A stretch of DNA of 64,000 bases, from contig OZ020191.1 of NCBI GenBank assembly GCA_963971165.1, positions 67,190,812 through 67,254,811 on the forward strand. Direction: 5' to 3'. Both the position numbers and the translations under genes were made by a program. Source of the DNA: Philopedon plagiatum (lineage: Eukaryota; Arthropoda; Insecta; Coleoptera; Curculionidae). The notes beneath the pieces are model-generated. The model searched no databases. It saw only the letters and a list, made by a program, of their open reading frames with translations, and had not been told where the DNA came from. Below, piece by piece: positions 49,261 through 58,450 of the stretch (positions within the stretch are counted from its first letter, which is position 1; each line of letters starts with the position of its first letter).

Positions 49261-50935
49261 AACAAACCTAAGCAAATTTTAAATCAGACCATTCATTGTG
49301 ATTTACCCCGTACACTAACTAATGGGATAAAACCATTCTATGATGCCTTGCAGCGTCACCTATATATTGTTAAAAATGGTACTGAATGCCCAATTTTACA
49401 AGTTATATGTTCCGGAATTCACACGGGAAGGTCTATAGAGGCGTTGCCCGGTACTTTCAAGCCCAAAACGGTCCAGAAACCCTAAAATTCTCGCAAGAAA
49501 AACTGGCATTTTGGCGACATTTAGACCCTTCATATTATAATACATTTCTCCGTATAAACTGATTTTTAAGTCCATTTGCAGGGTCTCAGAAAGATAAAAA
49601 AAATTGGTATTTAGTGCTTAAATCGTCCAATGAAATGCACCATAATTAAAAATATAAAGTCCATTCTGTCTTATCCATGTATATTTCAAGCCGAAATGGG
49701 CCCCAGGATCTCTCCAAAATAACTAAAAGTTTTGACATTTTTGCATAATTCTGACAGGTCATATTTTTTAATTTCGACGTAAAGATAGGCTGCTTCAACT
49801 GATTTTCCAAGGCAGACTATTAATATATGCATTTTTTAAAATTTTTCCTGCACCGATGCTAAAAGAGCTTTTTATTTATAACTTTAACGAAAAAATATGT
49901 AATTTTAATTAGTGTGGAGTATTCTCAGATGATGGGGGAAGGAAATAATCCAAAAAAGAGCTGTTAAATAAGAGAAATAATACATAATAATGCCATTTAA
50001 AGATGAATTTTGGTTGAAAAAAATAGAAAAAATGAGTTTTTACCTCCTAGATCGGGTCCTGGATCACCCGTTCGGGATTTATTTTAAAGCCTGATTATAT
50101 CCCCAAGGGATGGCGTTGAAAAAGTTGGAAGAAATTAGATAGGAAAAGATACAGAGTGTTTCGAATGTAGAGATGTCATGAAAAAAAATCGTAAAAAATC
50201 TAAATTTAATTATCGCTTGCTCCTTTCCTATTAAGAATGAAGGAACCAAAAAATTCGTTTATAACGTAGTTCGGCGAGGTCTTTCCGATAAGGTACATGG
50301 GATTTCGATTTGAATCCATTTTGACCCCCCAAAAAATTCAAAACCGTCAAAAATTTGCATGAAAATTCGTAATTTCCACTTTTTCCCAAATTTTTCCAAT
50401 TTCCAGTCGTTTTAGTTATAGGTAAATGTATTGCAAAAAGAAAGTATTTGAGATTCTTTAGTTTTATGTTCAAATACGTTTTTCTGTCCGAGGTTCTGGC
50501 GACCGAGTTATTTGGTGCCAAAGAGGGGTCTGCAAACGGCATTTTTCGACCTAAAAAAATTCAAAAAAATTACTTCCCATTTCCCGAATACCGCCAGTTT
50601 CAATAAGGTTCTGAAGCTCCCGGTCCTCTACAACCTCTGAAAATTTAAATCGATTTAATTAAGTTTTGCGACCTGTAATCGATTTCATACGAATTCGCGG
50701 AAATTTCGACTTTGACGTTTAATAACTCCGAAACGGAACACCCTGTGTAACTGAATTTTTTACCGAAGCTAAACGCACTATCCCTCTATTAACCCAGAAA
50801 ATTTAAACGGTTCACCTGCAACCGTCTCGGAGAAAAAAAAATTGAGATTGCCGAAAAACACGATTTGTCAACCAACATACATTTTCCTGAGTGACGGGGC
50901 GGTATAGAGACCGGCCTGAAAGGCGGTCTCTAACT
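49261..50935 (-). repeat. Inverted type II satellite unit
   Basis: The reverse complement of the first half of units 5 and 7. The anchor is present as TTTAATAACTCCGAAACGG (about 50,725), with TAACCCAGAAAATTT (about 50,795) and the end block GACCGGCCTGAAAGGCGG (about 50,910-50,930). With the 260-bp array it makes one 4.1-kb inverted unit facing the array at 0.5-21.9 kb. Confidence 0.88.
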
Positions 50936-50969
50936 AGTACGGATAAGTAGAGTGTTTGTGTGCGCATCA

Positions 50970-51270
50970 GACCAGGATATATATCCAAAAATTCCCCCCA
51001 CTCTTCACCGGTACCAGACCAGGATATATATCCAAAAATTCCCCCCACTCTTCACCGGTACCAGACCAGGATATATATCCAAAAATTCCCCCCACTCTTC
51101 ACCCCACCAAAATCCCCCCACTCTTCACCCACCAAAATCCCCCCACTCTTCACCCCACCAAATCCCCCCACTCTTCACCCCACCAAATCCCCCCACTCTT
51201 TACCCCACCAAAATCCCCCCACTCTTCACACTACCAAAATCCCCCCACTCTTCACCCCACCAAATCCCCC
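50970..51270 (+). repeat. Tandem repeats at the left edge of X1
   Basis: Three copies of a 55-57 bp unit with ACCAGG, the palindrome GGATATATATCC and CCAAAAATTCCCCCC. About eight copies of a 26-28 bp unit (ACTCTTCACCCCACCAAAAT plus CCCCCC) follow. The C-rich strand is G-rich on the other side, with runs of six G. The second X block has only one copy of the 57-bp unit. Confidence 0.92.
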
Positions 51271-51294
51271 CTCTCCGCTCTCCTCTCTCCTCTC

Positions 51295-51875
51295 CCCGCT
51301 CCAAAAACAAAAAAACAAAAACAAAAACAAAAAAACAAAACCATTGCACACAATTCGATGGTCCTCCTGTATCCCAGAAATCATGTTTCATGTGCAATAG
51401 AAACATAAAGTAGACTAATGTAGATAAACATATTGTTATTTTTGTTCAAAAGTAAACCTGTATTTTAATATCTGTTTTATAAATGTCAAACAAATAATTA
51501 GAAGTATTATTCATTAATCCATGGATTTACAGCATCCCACCACCACCAAATCCCCCCACTCAAAATGGTTAAACATCATTACGCAAAGCTTCACTCATTT
51601 CATCGTAATACAGCGCGTTACTTAAAAGGGTAAGTGCGGTTAAAACGCAAGTGTTGTACTAATTCGAACAATACACAGGTCAATACAGACCCCATATGTA
51701 GAGCGGTAGACCCGCCCAAACAACAAATTTTTTATTTGTAGCTTCACTATTGGAGTTATATTCTTAAAAGTGGGTGGGTTGGAATGTACACACCAAAGTA
51801 TATCTCCTAACACTCCGTGCGCATGTCTAGCAAGCTCGGTGTGCGCGTGGTACGCATTTTGGTCTACTGCGCATA
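51295..51875. other. Middle part of block X (X1), no supported gene
   Basis: Includes an AAAAACAAAAAC tract and a segment with GTAATACAGCGCGTTACTTAAAAGGG. A frame of 86 codons on the minus strand (51,640-51,900) is kept in X2 too, but the two blocks are nearly identical throughout, so conservation says nothing about coding. Confidence 0.45.
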
Positions 51876-51879
51876 TAAA

Positions 51880-52065
51880 AAAATGGCGGCTCAAAAACAA
51901 AAAAAAAATGGCGGCTCAAAAAAAAAAAGAAAAAAAAAACAATGGCGGCTCAAAAAAAAATAGAAAAAAAAAACAAATGGCGGATCAAAAAAAAAAAAAA
52001 AAAAAAATGGCGGATCAAAAAAAAAAATAAAACAAAAAAAAAATAAAAATGGCGGATCAAAAAAA
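51880..52065 (+). repeat. Array of AAAATGGCGG motifs in A-rich DNA (X1)
   Basis: Six copies of AAAATGGCGGCTC or AAAATGGCGGATC separated by 18-35 bp A-tracts. AAnATGGCGG matches the binding consensus of YY1 and its insect counterpart Pleiohomeotic. The array lies between TGCGCATATAAAA and ACTGCGCAATAGAGATGCGCATGG. Confidence 0.75.
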
Positions 52066-52157
52066 AAAAATAAAAAACGTTTTTTATATTAACTGCGCAA
52101 TAGAGATGCGCATGGGCATGCCCCGCCCAGACGGATTCTCTTTATATTCTTTTTTCA

Positions 52158-53334
52158 TTTATCTTTATAATATTGTTTATTACCTATACCAAATTTAAAT
52201 TAGATTTATCAGCCACATCGCCAGCTAAAAGCTTGGTTTTTCTCTTCCGAGCCAGAAAACTATTTCTTCCATGCCTAATTACACACTCTTTATGTTTCCC
52301 AACTAATACCTCCAAATGAGAGCCATTCGACTTATCATTAACTCAGTCCTCCCAAGGAAACTCTCTTATTTATTTTCTATCGATACTTGCACGGATTTTG
52401 CTTTGAAGACCTCACCGCTATAATTATCATCCTTAATTGTTTATAATAGAACAACAAAAGGCGTGTTACGTATGCAAGGACCTCCAGATTATGGATCAAA
52501 ATTGTCTGCAGACGTTTTTCCCTGCCCCATCCCAATCTTCAATCCTTTAAATCCTGTGTCAATAGATCACATTTTCCTTCTCTCTTCAGACTCCCACGAC
52601 ACATTAGTACTTAGGCTTGAAGTTTTCGTGGACTGTCTCAGATAAAAAAGCCAAGTGTTTCACCTTTATTTGTGAAAAGACAATATTTTGATGTGGAATA
52701 AATAATGCATTTTTGAGCTTTTTCTAAGACCGATATCTTTCAAAAATCTTGCTCTTGATGGTAGTTTTCGATTGAACAAAATCCTGGCAACGCATAACTG
52801 GTCAACTAGAACACCTTACTTTAAACCAATACTAAATCTAAACTTTCCTAGTGAATCTGAACGTTTATGTCGACAACACCAAAAAAGTATTAATCCAGTA
52901 CACTTTGACGCTAAGAAATGAAACATCCTTTGAAGCTATTTTTAATAAATTTGATCTTAGATCGGTACACTTAATTGTAGCAGCTCGAAAAGGTGGATTA
53001 AAACTTTGTTCTTTAACTTGATGCATCCCAGAATAATATAATGACAACTTGTGTTACTATCTTTATTTAACCCATCAGTGTACATCTTACCTAGTAAAAA
53101 CATTATTGAATTCACAACTAAAACTATTAATAAAACTCAATTCCAAGTTGCTCCAGTTCTCTTAAAATACTCATAATTTTGGGTGTATTAATGCCATCCG
53201 TATTATTCTCTTCCAAACATCGAAATTGGTCTATAATGTCATTGACATCTGTGTACTCTAGGATAGGACTCTCCGTCTAACTTCCTGAAGCCCTCCTCCC
53301 CATTTTTCTACTTCGTAGTTCCCATCGCTAGGAT
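52158..53334. repeat. Block Y, copy 1
   Basis: 1,177 bp nearly identical to 58,575-59,748 and to the complement of 61,412-62,585. It ends abruptly at TTCCCATCGCTAG, in the middle of the W/Y gene, and joins AGGATATATATCC of X2. It therefore contains only the C-terminal end of that gene (53,127-53,334, minus strand). Confidence 0.93.
53127..53334 (-). pseudogene. C-terminal fragment of the DUF8207-like gene, copy in Y1
   Basis: The last roughly 70 codons of the gene at 59,543-60,198, cut at the Y1/X2 joint. It keeps the same frame change as the other copies, between EVRRRVLS-stop and the TESPILEYTDVND frame. No start or N-terminal part. Confidence 0.7.
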
Positions 53335-54273
53335 ATATATCCAAAAATTCCCCCCACTCTTCACCCCACCAAAATCCCCCCACTCTTCACCCACCAAAAT
53401 CCCCCCACTCTTCACCCCACCAAATCCCCCCACTCTTCACCCCACCAAATCCCCCCACTCTTTACCCCACCAAAATCCCCCCACTCTTCACACTACCAAA
53501 ATCCCCCCACTCTTCACCCCACCAAATCCCCCCTCTCCGCTCTCCCCTCTCCTCTCCCCGCTCCAAAAACAAAAAAACAAAAACAAAAACAAAAAAACAA
53601 AACCATTGCACACAATTCGATGGTCCTCCTGTATCCCAGAAATCATGTTTCATGTGCAATAGAAACATAAAGTAGACTAATGTAGATAAACATATTGTTA
53701 TTTTTGTTCAAAAGTAAACCTGTATTTTAATATCTGTTTTATAAATGTCAAACAAATAATTAGAAGTATTATTCATTAATCCATGGATTTACAGCATCCC
53801 ACCACCACCAAATCCCCCCACTCAAAATCGTTAAACATCATTACGCAAAGCTTCACTCATTTCATCGTAATACAGCGCGTTACTTAAAAGGGTAAGTGCG
53901 GTTAAAACGCAAGTGTTGTACTAATTCGAACAATACACAGGTCAATACAGACCCCATATGTAGAGCGGTAGACCCGCCCAAACAACAAATTTTTTATTTG
54001 TAGCTTCACTATTGGAGTTATATTCTTAAAAGTGGGTGGGTTGGAATGTACACACCAAAGTATATCTCCTAACACTCCGTGCGCATGTCTAGCAAGCTCG
54101 GTGTGCGCGTGGTACGCATTTTGGTCTACTGCGCATATAAAAAAATGGCGGCTCAAAAAAAAAAAAATGGCGGCTCAAAAAAAAAAGAAAAAAAAAAACA
54201 AATGGCGGACCAAAAAAAAAAAATGGCGGATCAAAAAAAAAATATAACAAAAAAAAATAAAAATGGCGGATCA

Positions 54274-54319
<46 letters not shown>

Positions 54320-54405
54320 GTTTTTTATATTTTTCGTTTTTTACAACTGCGCAATAGAGATGCGCATGGGCATGCCCCGCCCAGACGGATTCTCTTTATA
54401 TTCTC
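53335..54405. repeat. Block X, copy 2
   Basis: Nearly identical to 51,069-52,140 but with a shorter A-rich AAAATGGCGG array (54,140-54,272, five copies) followed by a long pure A tract of about 48 bp (54,270-54,318). It passes into Z at CAGACGGATTCTCTTTATATTC. Confidence 0.93.
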
Positions 54406-54604
54406 TTTTCGTTCTTAAGTCTGCAGTCGCACCTTGAGCTCGACAGTTGTGCTTTCTCCTTGTTAGCTATATATCCTCAGCGGTTAGTTAGCGTTGATAT
54501 TATATTAATTGTTTAGTTTGCAAAAACAGTATTGTGCAAAGTGTGGTGAAACCAGATAAAATATCGCAAGAATGTGTTGAATAAAAGAGTTGTGAAAGCT
54601 GAAG
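54390..54604 (+). promoter_or_regulatory. Putative promoter and leader of the first Z gene
   Basis: CTTTATATTCTC (54,394) is TATA-like, and TCTGCAGTCGC about 28 bp downstream could be an initiator. The 175 bp before ATG at 54,605 have no upstream ATG-initiated long frame. The inverted copy at 63,553-63,770 is identical in plan. Inferred, not shown. Confidence 0.35.
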
Positions 54605-54868
54605 ATGTTAAAACATAAACATCAAATAAAAGTAAAAAATTTAAAAAGGTGTTTTGTGGACACGCGCTATGAACTTTTAGAATTAGACTGTAGTGATGAA
54701 CAACTCTTTACGTTGCTTGAGGAAGGTATAGCGTTATGTAACAATGTTCTTGCAGGATCTATAAAATCAAAACATTTTAATGACCATATAAGTCTTATAA
54801 GTTTAGGTTTAGATTTATATGAATGGTTTACCGTAATGAGAGGAAGAAATCTGATTGCGGAAGAATAA
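54605..54868 (+). CDS. Virus-like element protein, 87 aa, unidentified
   Basis: An intact small acidic protein: a basic start (MLKHKHQIKVKNLKRC), then an acidic region with ELDCSDEQLFTLLEEG, and a C-terminal half with SLGLDLYEWFTVM. No membrane segment or known domain. It is the first gene of block Z and is kept unchanged in the inverted copy (63,289-63,552). Its stop overlaps the region just before the zinc-finger gene (38 bp to that ATG), which suggests a shared transcript or tight packing. Function unknown. Confidence 0.6.
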   Translation: MLKHKHQIKVKNLKRCFVDTRYELLELDCSDEQLFTLLEEGIALCNNVLAGSIKSKHFNDHISLISLGLDLYEWFTVMRGRNLIAEE

Positions 54869-54905
54869 GTGTAAGTTTCCCGCGCGTTTTTGTTTAGTTC
54901 CCATC

Positions 54906-55265
54906 ATGTTTTCATGCAGTGAATGCAACAAGAGTTTTACTCATCAATCGAACGTTCATAGACATAAACGAGAAGCATGTCCTTGTATACCATCCTGTTC
55001 TCGGGAAAAACGAAAAACCAATACCCAGTTATGTGATATACCGTTGAAAAGATCCATAGTAGAAGACAGACCCCCATTACCTAAACTTACTTTATCGCGA
55101 TGTAAAGATTGTGATACTTGGTATATAAAAAATAAACTTGCTGCGCATTTACGTTCAAACCTACATAAAAGTGCACTTAAAAGTATATTATTAAGTATAT
55201 TGTTAGTAGTGTTTCTATGTTCAATAGATATGATATTATTCAAAGTATATTTGTATTATAAATAA
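54906..55265 (+). CDS. Zinc-finger protein with C-terminal membrane segment, unidentified
   Basis: I take ATG at 54,906 (MFSCSECNKSF), because a zinc finger normally follows at once; an upstream in-frame start at 54,855 is possible. Finger 1 is C-x2-C-x12-H-x4-C (CSECNKSF...HRHKREAC). Finger 2 is C-x2-C-x11-H-x5-H (CKDCDTWYIKNKLAAHLRSNLH). The last 25 residues are strongly hydrophobic (SILLSILLVVFL), a likely membrane anchor. That tail is present again 225 bp downstream in the same frame. The inverted copy is cut after about 40 codons. A nucleic-acid-binding role is inferred for the fingers. A fused anchor is odd and may be the product of rearrangement. Confidence 0.55.
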   Translation: MFSCSECNKSFTHQSNVHRHKREACPCIPSCSREKRKTNTQLCDIPLKRSIVEDRPPLPKLTLSRCKDCDTWYIKNKLAAHLRSNLHKSALKSILLSILLVVFLCSIDMILFKVYLYYK

Positions 55266-55490
55266 AATTCAATAATAAAAAACATATCTACCATTGTACA
55301 GTATAAGTTAAGATTATATTATTTCAATAAAACTTCTATAGTGACACAGGAATGGAATCAGTTGTATAGAAAATCTTGTATAGAAGAATGTAATTCAAAT
55401 GTGTGTCTAGTATTATTAAGTATATTGTTAGTAGTGTTTCTATGTTCAATAGGATATATATTATTCAAAGTATATTTGTATTATAAATAA
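55266..55490 (+). pseudogene. In-frame second tail of the zinc-finger gene (225-bp duplication)
   Basis: After the stop at 55,263-55,265 the same frame stays open for 74 codons. It includes a cysteine-rich segment (SCIEECNSNVCL) and the same hydrophobic end as the gene before it, and stops at 55,488-55,490. The repeated ends lie at about 55,185-55,262 and 55,407-55,487. Either the gene lost a piece by recombination between repeats, or the tail was duplicated. AATAAA follows both stops. Confidence 0.5.
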
Positions 55491-55526
55491 AATTAAATAA
55501 TAAAAACATATATATAATAATGGTTT

Positions 55527-56009
55527 TTATTCATAACAATACCTATAATTATATAACAATTTTACGTTTGCTAATGCACAATGCCATGGATTCACATTTT
55601 TGTGAAAATAACATTCTGGAATTTTCTTAAATTTACTTAATTTTGGTTCTTGGGCAATAGGAATAGCGTATATGAAATCTTCATCCAAAAACTTTTTTAA
55701 GAAGTTTATTTTTTCATTCCCTTTCACGTAAATTTTGGGCGATTGGTAAACTTCTAACATATGTTTTAAAATATTATCAATTTCATTAAGTTCTATATTT
55801 CCAAATTCCCATTTTAGTCCATGATACTCTTCGCCCCATTTAACCATTTTGAGATCGAGAGCAGATAACATATTTTTTTGAAATGGTGATTTAAACAGAT
55901 AATTTGAGCAACGAATACCATCATAAATCGCTAATTCTTTTGGAATGTATCCAAAGGAACTGTTATATCCTTGAATGTCGATAAAAAGTTCTGTCTTACA
56001 CTCATTCAT
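55527..56009 (-). CDS. Virus-like element protein, 160 aa, C-x-x-H...C-A-L-x-N-V family
   Basis: An intact minus-strand gene. The N-terminus has LFIDIQGYNS with a following IPKELAIYDG, then YHGLKWEFGNI, and a C-terminal CYFH...WHCALANVKLLYN motif. The C..H...CAL.NV end is also carried by a second, truncated gene at 58,015-58,179, so it is a family within this element. From memory, similar proteins are common in arthropod genomes next to Polinton-like DNA. The early acidic residues recall DEDD-type exonucleases, but D.E is D.Q here and I do not claim the activity. Its stop is only 36 bp from the opposing gene's stop. Confidence 0.55.
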   Translation of the reverse strand: MNECKTELFIDIQGYNSSFGYIPKELAIYDGIRCSNYLFKSPFQKNMLSALDLKMVKWGEEYHGLKWEFGNIELNEIDNILKHMLEVYQSPKIYVKGNEKINFLKKFLDEDFIYAIPIAQEPKLSKFKKIPECYFHKNVNPWHCALANVKLLYNYRYCYE

Positions 56010-56172
56010 GGTTAGTCGCTAAATGATGTTTAAATCTATAAGATTAGTGTTTAAATCCCCCCACCACTCTTACTACTCCCCACTACCACGCTTATTATCC
56101 CCACTACCACGCTTGCTTATTTAAGCACTCACCCACAGTTCTACAACCATTATTTCAAGCAAGCATCTGAAA
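56010..56172. promoter_or_regulatory. Divergent intergenic region of block Z
   Basis: 163 bp between start codons on opposite strands. It has a CCCCACTACCACGCTT direct repeat (about 56,085 and 56,100) and TTATTTAAGC (56,118) followed by CCACAGTTCTAC (56,133), which could be TATA and initiator elements for the rightward gene. Confidence 0.4.
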
Positions 56173-56832
56173 ATGTATCAACCAACAGGAAACCAACAAG
56201 AGTTTAGTAACAAGCGCAATGTAGCTCTCGTCAATGAAACAATTTACTACATTAACAAATCCAAATCCAAATGGGTCAGCATTGGATTTTCCTTAGAGAG
56301 AAAATATATTCCTGTTGTTAAACTCTGTGGATACAAATATAATCAAAATGCCACTTTTAATGAAGATCAATGGATCTCCTTCCTAAATAATCAAGGAATT
56401 ATGATGAGCTTTATTTATTCCAACAACACCGGGTGGCAACCCATGAAGGGAAATGGTTATGAGATTCACTTTGTGTTTATTGGGGATGCAAGAATTATCA
56501 AGATTACACAAGATGGAGGTAATGAGGTATTCCTAGCTGGTGATACCATAAATGAATTAGTAAACTTGGCAAATTTAATCAAATATCGTGTTGATATCTT
56601 AAAAAACCAGGAATTTTCCAAATATTACAATATTTTAGTTAGTGGAATCTCTATGAAAAATGGCGATTTGTTAAAAAATGTATATGATGTTATTTCACCT
56701 ATGGAAAATAGTTTAAATGTTTGCTGTGTTTTAGAATTATTAAACTTTTACTCAGATTGTGTTCTGGAGGATGTAGAAACATTCGTATGTAATGAATTTG
56801 TAAAAAGTTGTATTGAAAATAAAAATGTATAG
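56173..56832 (+). CDS. Virus-like element protein, 219 aa, unidentified
   Basis: A complete frame from ATG after the divergent promoter region. It starts MYQPTGNQQEFSNKRNV, has a beta-rich middle (WVSIGFSLERKYIPVV, EDQWISFLNNQG, EIHFVFIGDARIIKI) and ends with a helical, cysteine-containing half. WISFLNNQ and INELVNLANLIKYRVD resemble, from memory, unnamed proteins in arthropod Polinton-like elements. No catalytic motif, signal peptide or membrane segment. Its 3-prime half is repeated at 57,144-57,539 in broken form. Confidence 0.6.
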   Translation: MYQPTGNQQEFSNKRNVALVNETIYYINKSKSKWVSIGFSLERKYIPVVKLCGYKYNQNATFNEDQWISFLNNQGIMMSFIYSNNTGWQPMKGNGYEIHFVFIGDARIIKITQDGGNEVFLAGDTINELVNLANLIKYRVDILKNQEFSKYYNILVSGISMKNGDLLKNVYDVISPMENSLNVCCVLELLNFYSDCVLEDVETFVCNEFVKSCIENKNV

Positions 56833-56917
56833 GTATATTTTTCTTTTTATTCCGCCCACCTCCTAAATTAATTTTTAAAGCTCTGAACTTACTTTAAGTG
56901 TCACATACTCATACAAG

Positions 56918-57178
56918 ATGTGGTTAGCATATACATCTCAACGAGTAGCATATAACCTAACAAGCGCTATAGATAATCTATCACAACACTTTAGTAACTT
57001 AAAATTTGATGCTGTCCATGAAGCCGAGTATGGATTCGAAAGATTTTATACGTATGAGGAATGTATGGATATGGCTAGAAAATATGAAAAAGCAGCAGAA
57101 GCCTGTAACATATATTTTCATACTTCTGATCTCTCTTATGTTAACCGGGTGGCAACCCATGAAGGGAAATGGTTATGA
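56918..57178 (+). pseudogene. Chimeric frame: truncated 104-aa gene joined to duplicated DNA
   Basis: The first about 75 codons match the intact gene at 57,656-57,970 (MWLAYTSQRVAYNLTSAI..., FERFYTYEECMD). At about 57,143 the sequence switches to the 3-prime half of the 219-aa gene in a different frame (GGGTGGCAACCCATGAAGG) and stops soon after. It is a by-product of the 0.72-kb tandem duplication. Confidence 0.75.
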
Positions 57179-57539
57179 GAATCACTTTGTGTTTATTGGT
57201 GTTGCAAGAATAATTAAGATTACACAAGATGTTGGTAATGAAGTATTCCTAGCTGGTGATACTATAAATGAATTAGTGAACTTGACAAATTTAATCAAAT
57301 ATCGTTTTGATATCTTAAAAACCAGGAATTTTCCAAATATTTCAATATTTTAGTTAGTGGAATCTCTATGAAAAAATGGTGATTTGTTAAAAAATGTATA
57401 TGATGTTATTTCACCTATGGAAAATAGTTTAAATGTTTGTAGTGTTTTAGAATTATTAAACGTTTATTCTGATTGCGTTGTGGAGGATGTAGAAACGTTC
57501 GCATGTAGTGAATTTGTAAAGACTTGTATTGAAAAATAA
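57144..57539 (+). pseudogene. Duplicated 3-prime half of the 219-aa gene, frameshifted
   Basis: Matches 56,430-56,832 (GWQPMKGNGYE, EVFLAGDTINELVNL) with several substitutions. A base is lost near 57,325 (AAAACCAGG) and one gained near 57,370 (ATGAAAAAATGG), so the frame is broken in the middle and recovered at the end. No start codon of its own. Confidence 0.75.
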
Positions 57540-57655
57540 AATTTTAAAATATATTTTTCCTTTTTATTCCTCCCACCTCCTATTCCTCCCACCTCCTATC
57601 CTAAATTAATATTTAAAGCTCTGAACGTATTTTAAGTCTCACATACTCATAAAAG

Positions 57656-57970
57656 ATGTGGTTAGCATATACATCTCAACGAGTAGCATATAACCTAACA
57701 AGCGCTATAGAGAATCTATCACATGACTTTAGTAACTTAAAATTTGATGCTGCCCATGAAGCCGAGTATGGATTCGAAAGATTTTATACATATGATGAAT
57801 GCATGGATATAGAAAGAAAGTATGAAAAAGCTGCAGAAGCCTGTAACATATATTTACATACTTCTGATTTAAAGTCTTTTCTGCAAACCATAAAGGAAAT
57901 GGGATTTGAGGAGCATTTGGGTGAAGTAAAACAGTTTATTCCACAAGACATCATTGAAGAAATATTTTAA
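57656..57970 (+). CDS. Virus-like element protein, 104 aa, unidentified
   Basis: An intact frame: MWLAYTSQRVAYNL, an amphipathic helix (IENLSHDFSNLKF), FYTYDECMDIERKYEKAAEACNIY and an acidic end (KQFIPQDIIEEIF). Largely helical and soluble by composition. It has one truncated sister copy (56,918). AATAAA lies 15-20 bp past its stop. The next gene, on the opposite strand, ends 44 bp away. Function unknown. Confidence 0.55.
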   Translation: MWLAYTSQRVAYNLTSAIENLSHDFSNLKFDAAHEAEYGFERFYTYDECMDIERKYEKAAEACNIYLHTSDLKSFLQTIKEMGFEEHLGEVKQFIPQDIIEEIF

Positions 57971-58014
57971 ACCTAATTTATATCAAATAAAAAACTTTAT
58001 TTCATTTATGTGTT
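57971..58014. terminator. Two-way polyadenylation region between convergent genes
   Basis: 44 bp with AAATAAAA on the plus strand (about 57,985) and AATAAA-like TTTATT on the minus strand (about 57,997), placed between two converging stop codons. A similar 36-bp gap lies at 55,491-55,526. Such packing is typical of viruses and rare in host DNA. Confidence 0.55.
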
Positions 58015-58179
58015 TTATTCAATCATTAAATAATTATTATATAAATTGTATACATTAGTAAGTGCACATATACATGGTGATTTAGAATGATAAAAACAAT
58101 GAGCTTCTCCTTCTTGTAACGATGGATTTTCATCAAGTTCCATGACTGGTTTTAATGAATATTTTCGAATGTATTCGGA
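58015..58179 (-). pseudogene. C-terminal fragment of a second C..H..CAL.NV protein
   Basis: Fifty-four codons ending at TAA (58,015-58,017): SLKPVMELDENPSL, then HCFYHSKSPCICALTNVYNL. The C-terminal motif matches the 160-aa protein at 55,527-56,009. The gene is cut upstream by a pyrimidine-rich simple repeat at about 58,180, so the N-terminal part is lost. Confidence 0.65.
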
Positions 58180-58450
58180 TTTCTCTCTCCTTTTTACTAC
58201 CTGTCCTATGCCACATCTCTCTTATGCTACCTCTCTCTTATGCTACATCTCTCTTATGCCACCTCTCCCTACCACTCCTCTCTCTTATGCTACCACTCCT
58301 CTCTCTTATGCTACCTCTCTTTTACTAGCTCTCCTCTCCTATGATACCTCTCTCTCGCTTTTACTAGCTCTCTCCTCTCTCTTATGATACATACCTCCCT
58401 ACCACCTCTCTTTCTTATGTTACTTTCTCGCTCTCTCCCTATGCTACTTC
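58180..58450 (+). repeat. Pyrimidine-rich simple repeat (CTCTCTTATGCTAC type)
   Basis: Irregular copies of CTCTCTTATGCTAC and CTCTCCTATGATAC, 14-17 bp each. The mirror copy is at 62,710-62,980 with a few base changes. Frames through it are not genes. Confidence 0.9.

Noticed and set aside
50952..51413. Three overlapping Pro/Ser/His-rich frames of about 150 codons
   Set aside because: They are open in all three frames because the repeat has few stop-forming triplets. This is translation of a C-rich tandem repeat.
51640..51900. 86-codon minus-strand frame in block X, present in two copies
   Set aside because: The copies are almost identical at all positions, so there is no evidence of selection for protein. 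It also overlaps the AAAATGGCGG array.
51770..52030. Lys-rich frame starting in block X, and similar frames at 54,032-54,357
   Set aside because: Translation of A tracts. The repeated ATGGCGG was considered as multiple start codons but fits a binding-site array better.
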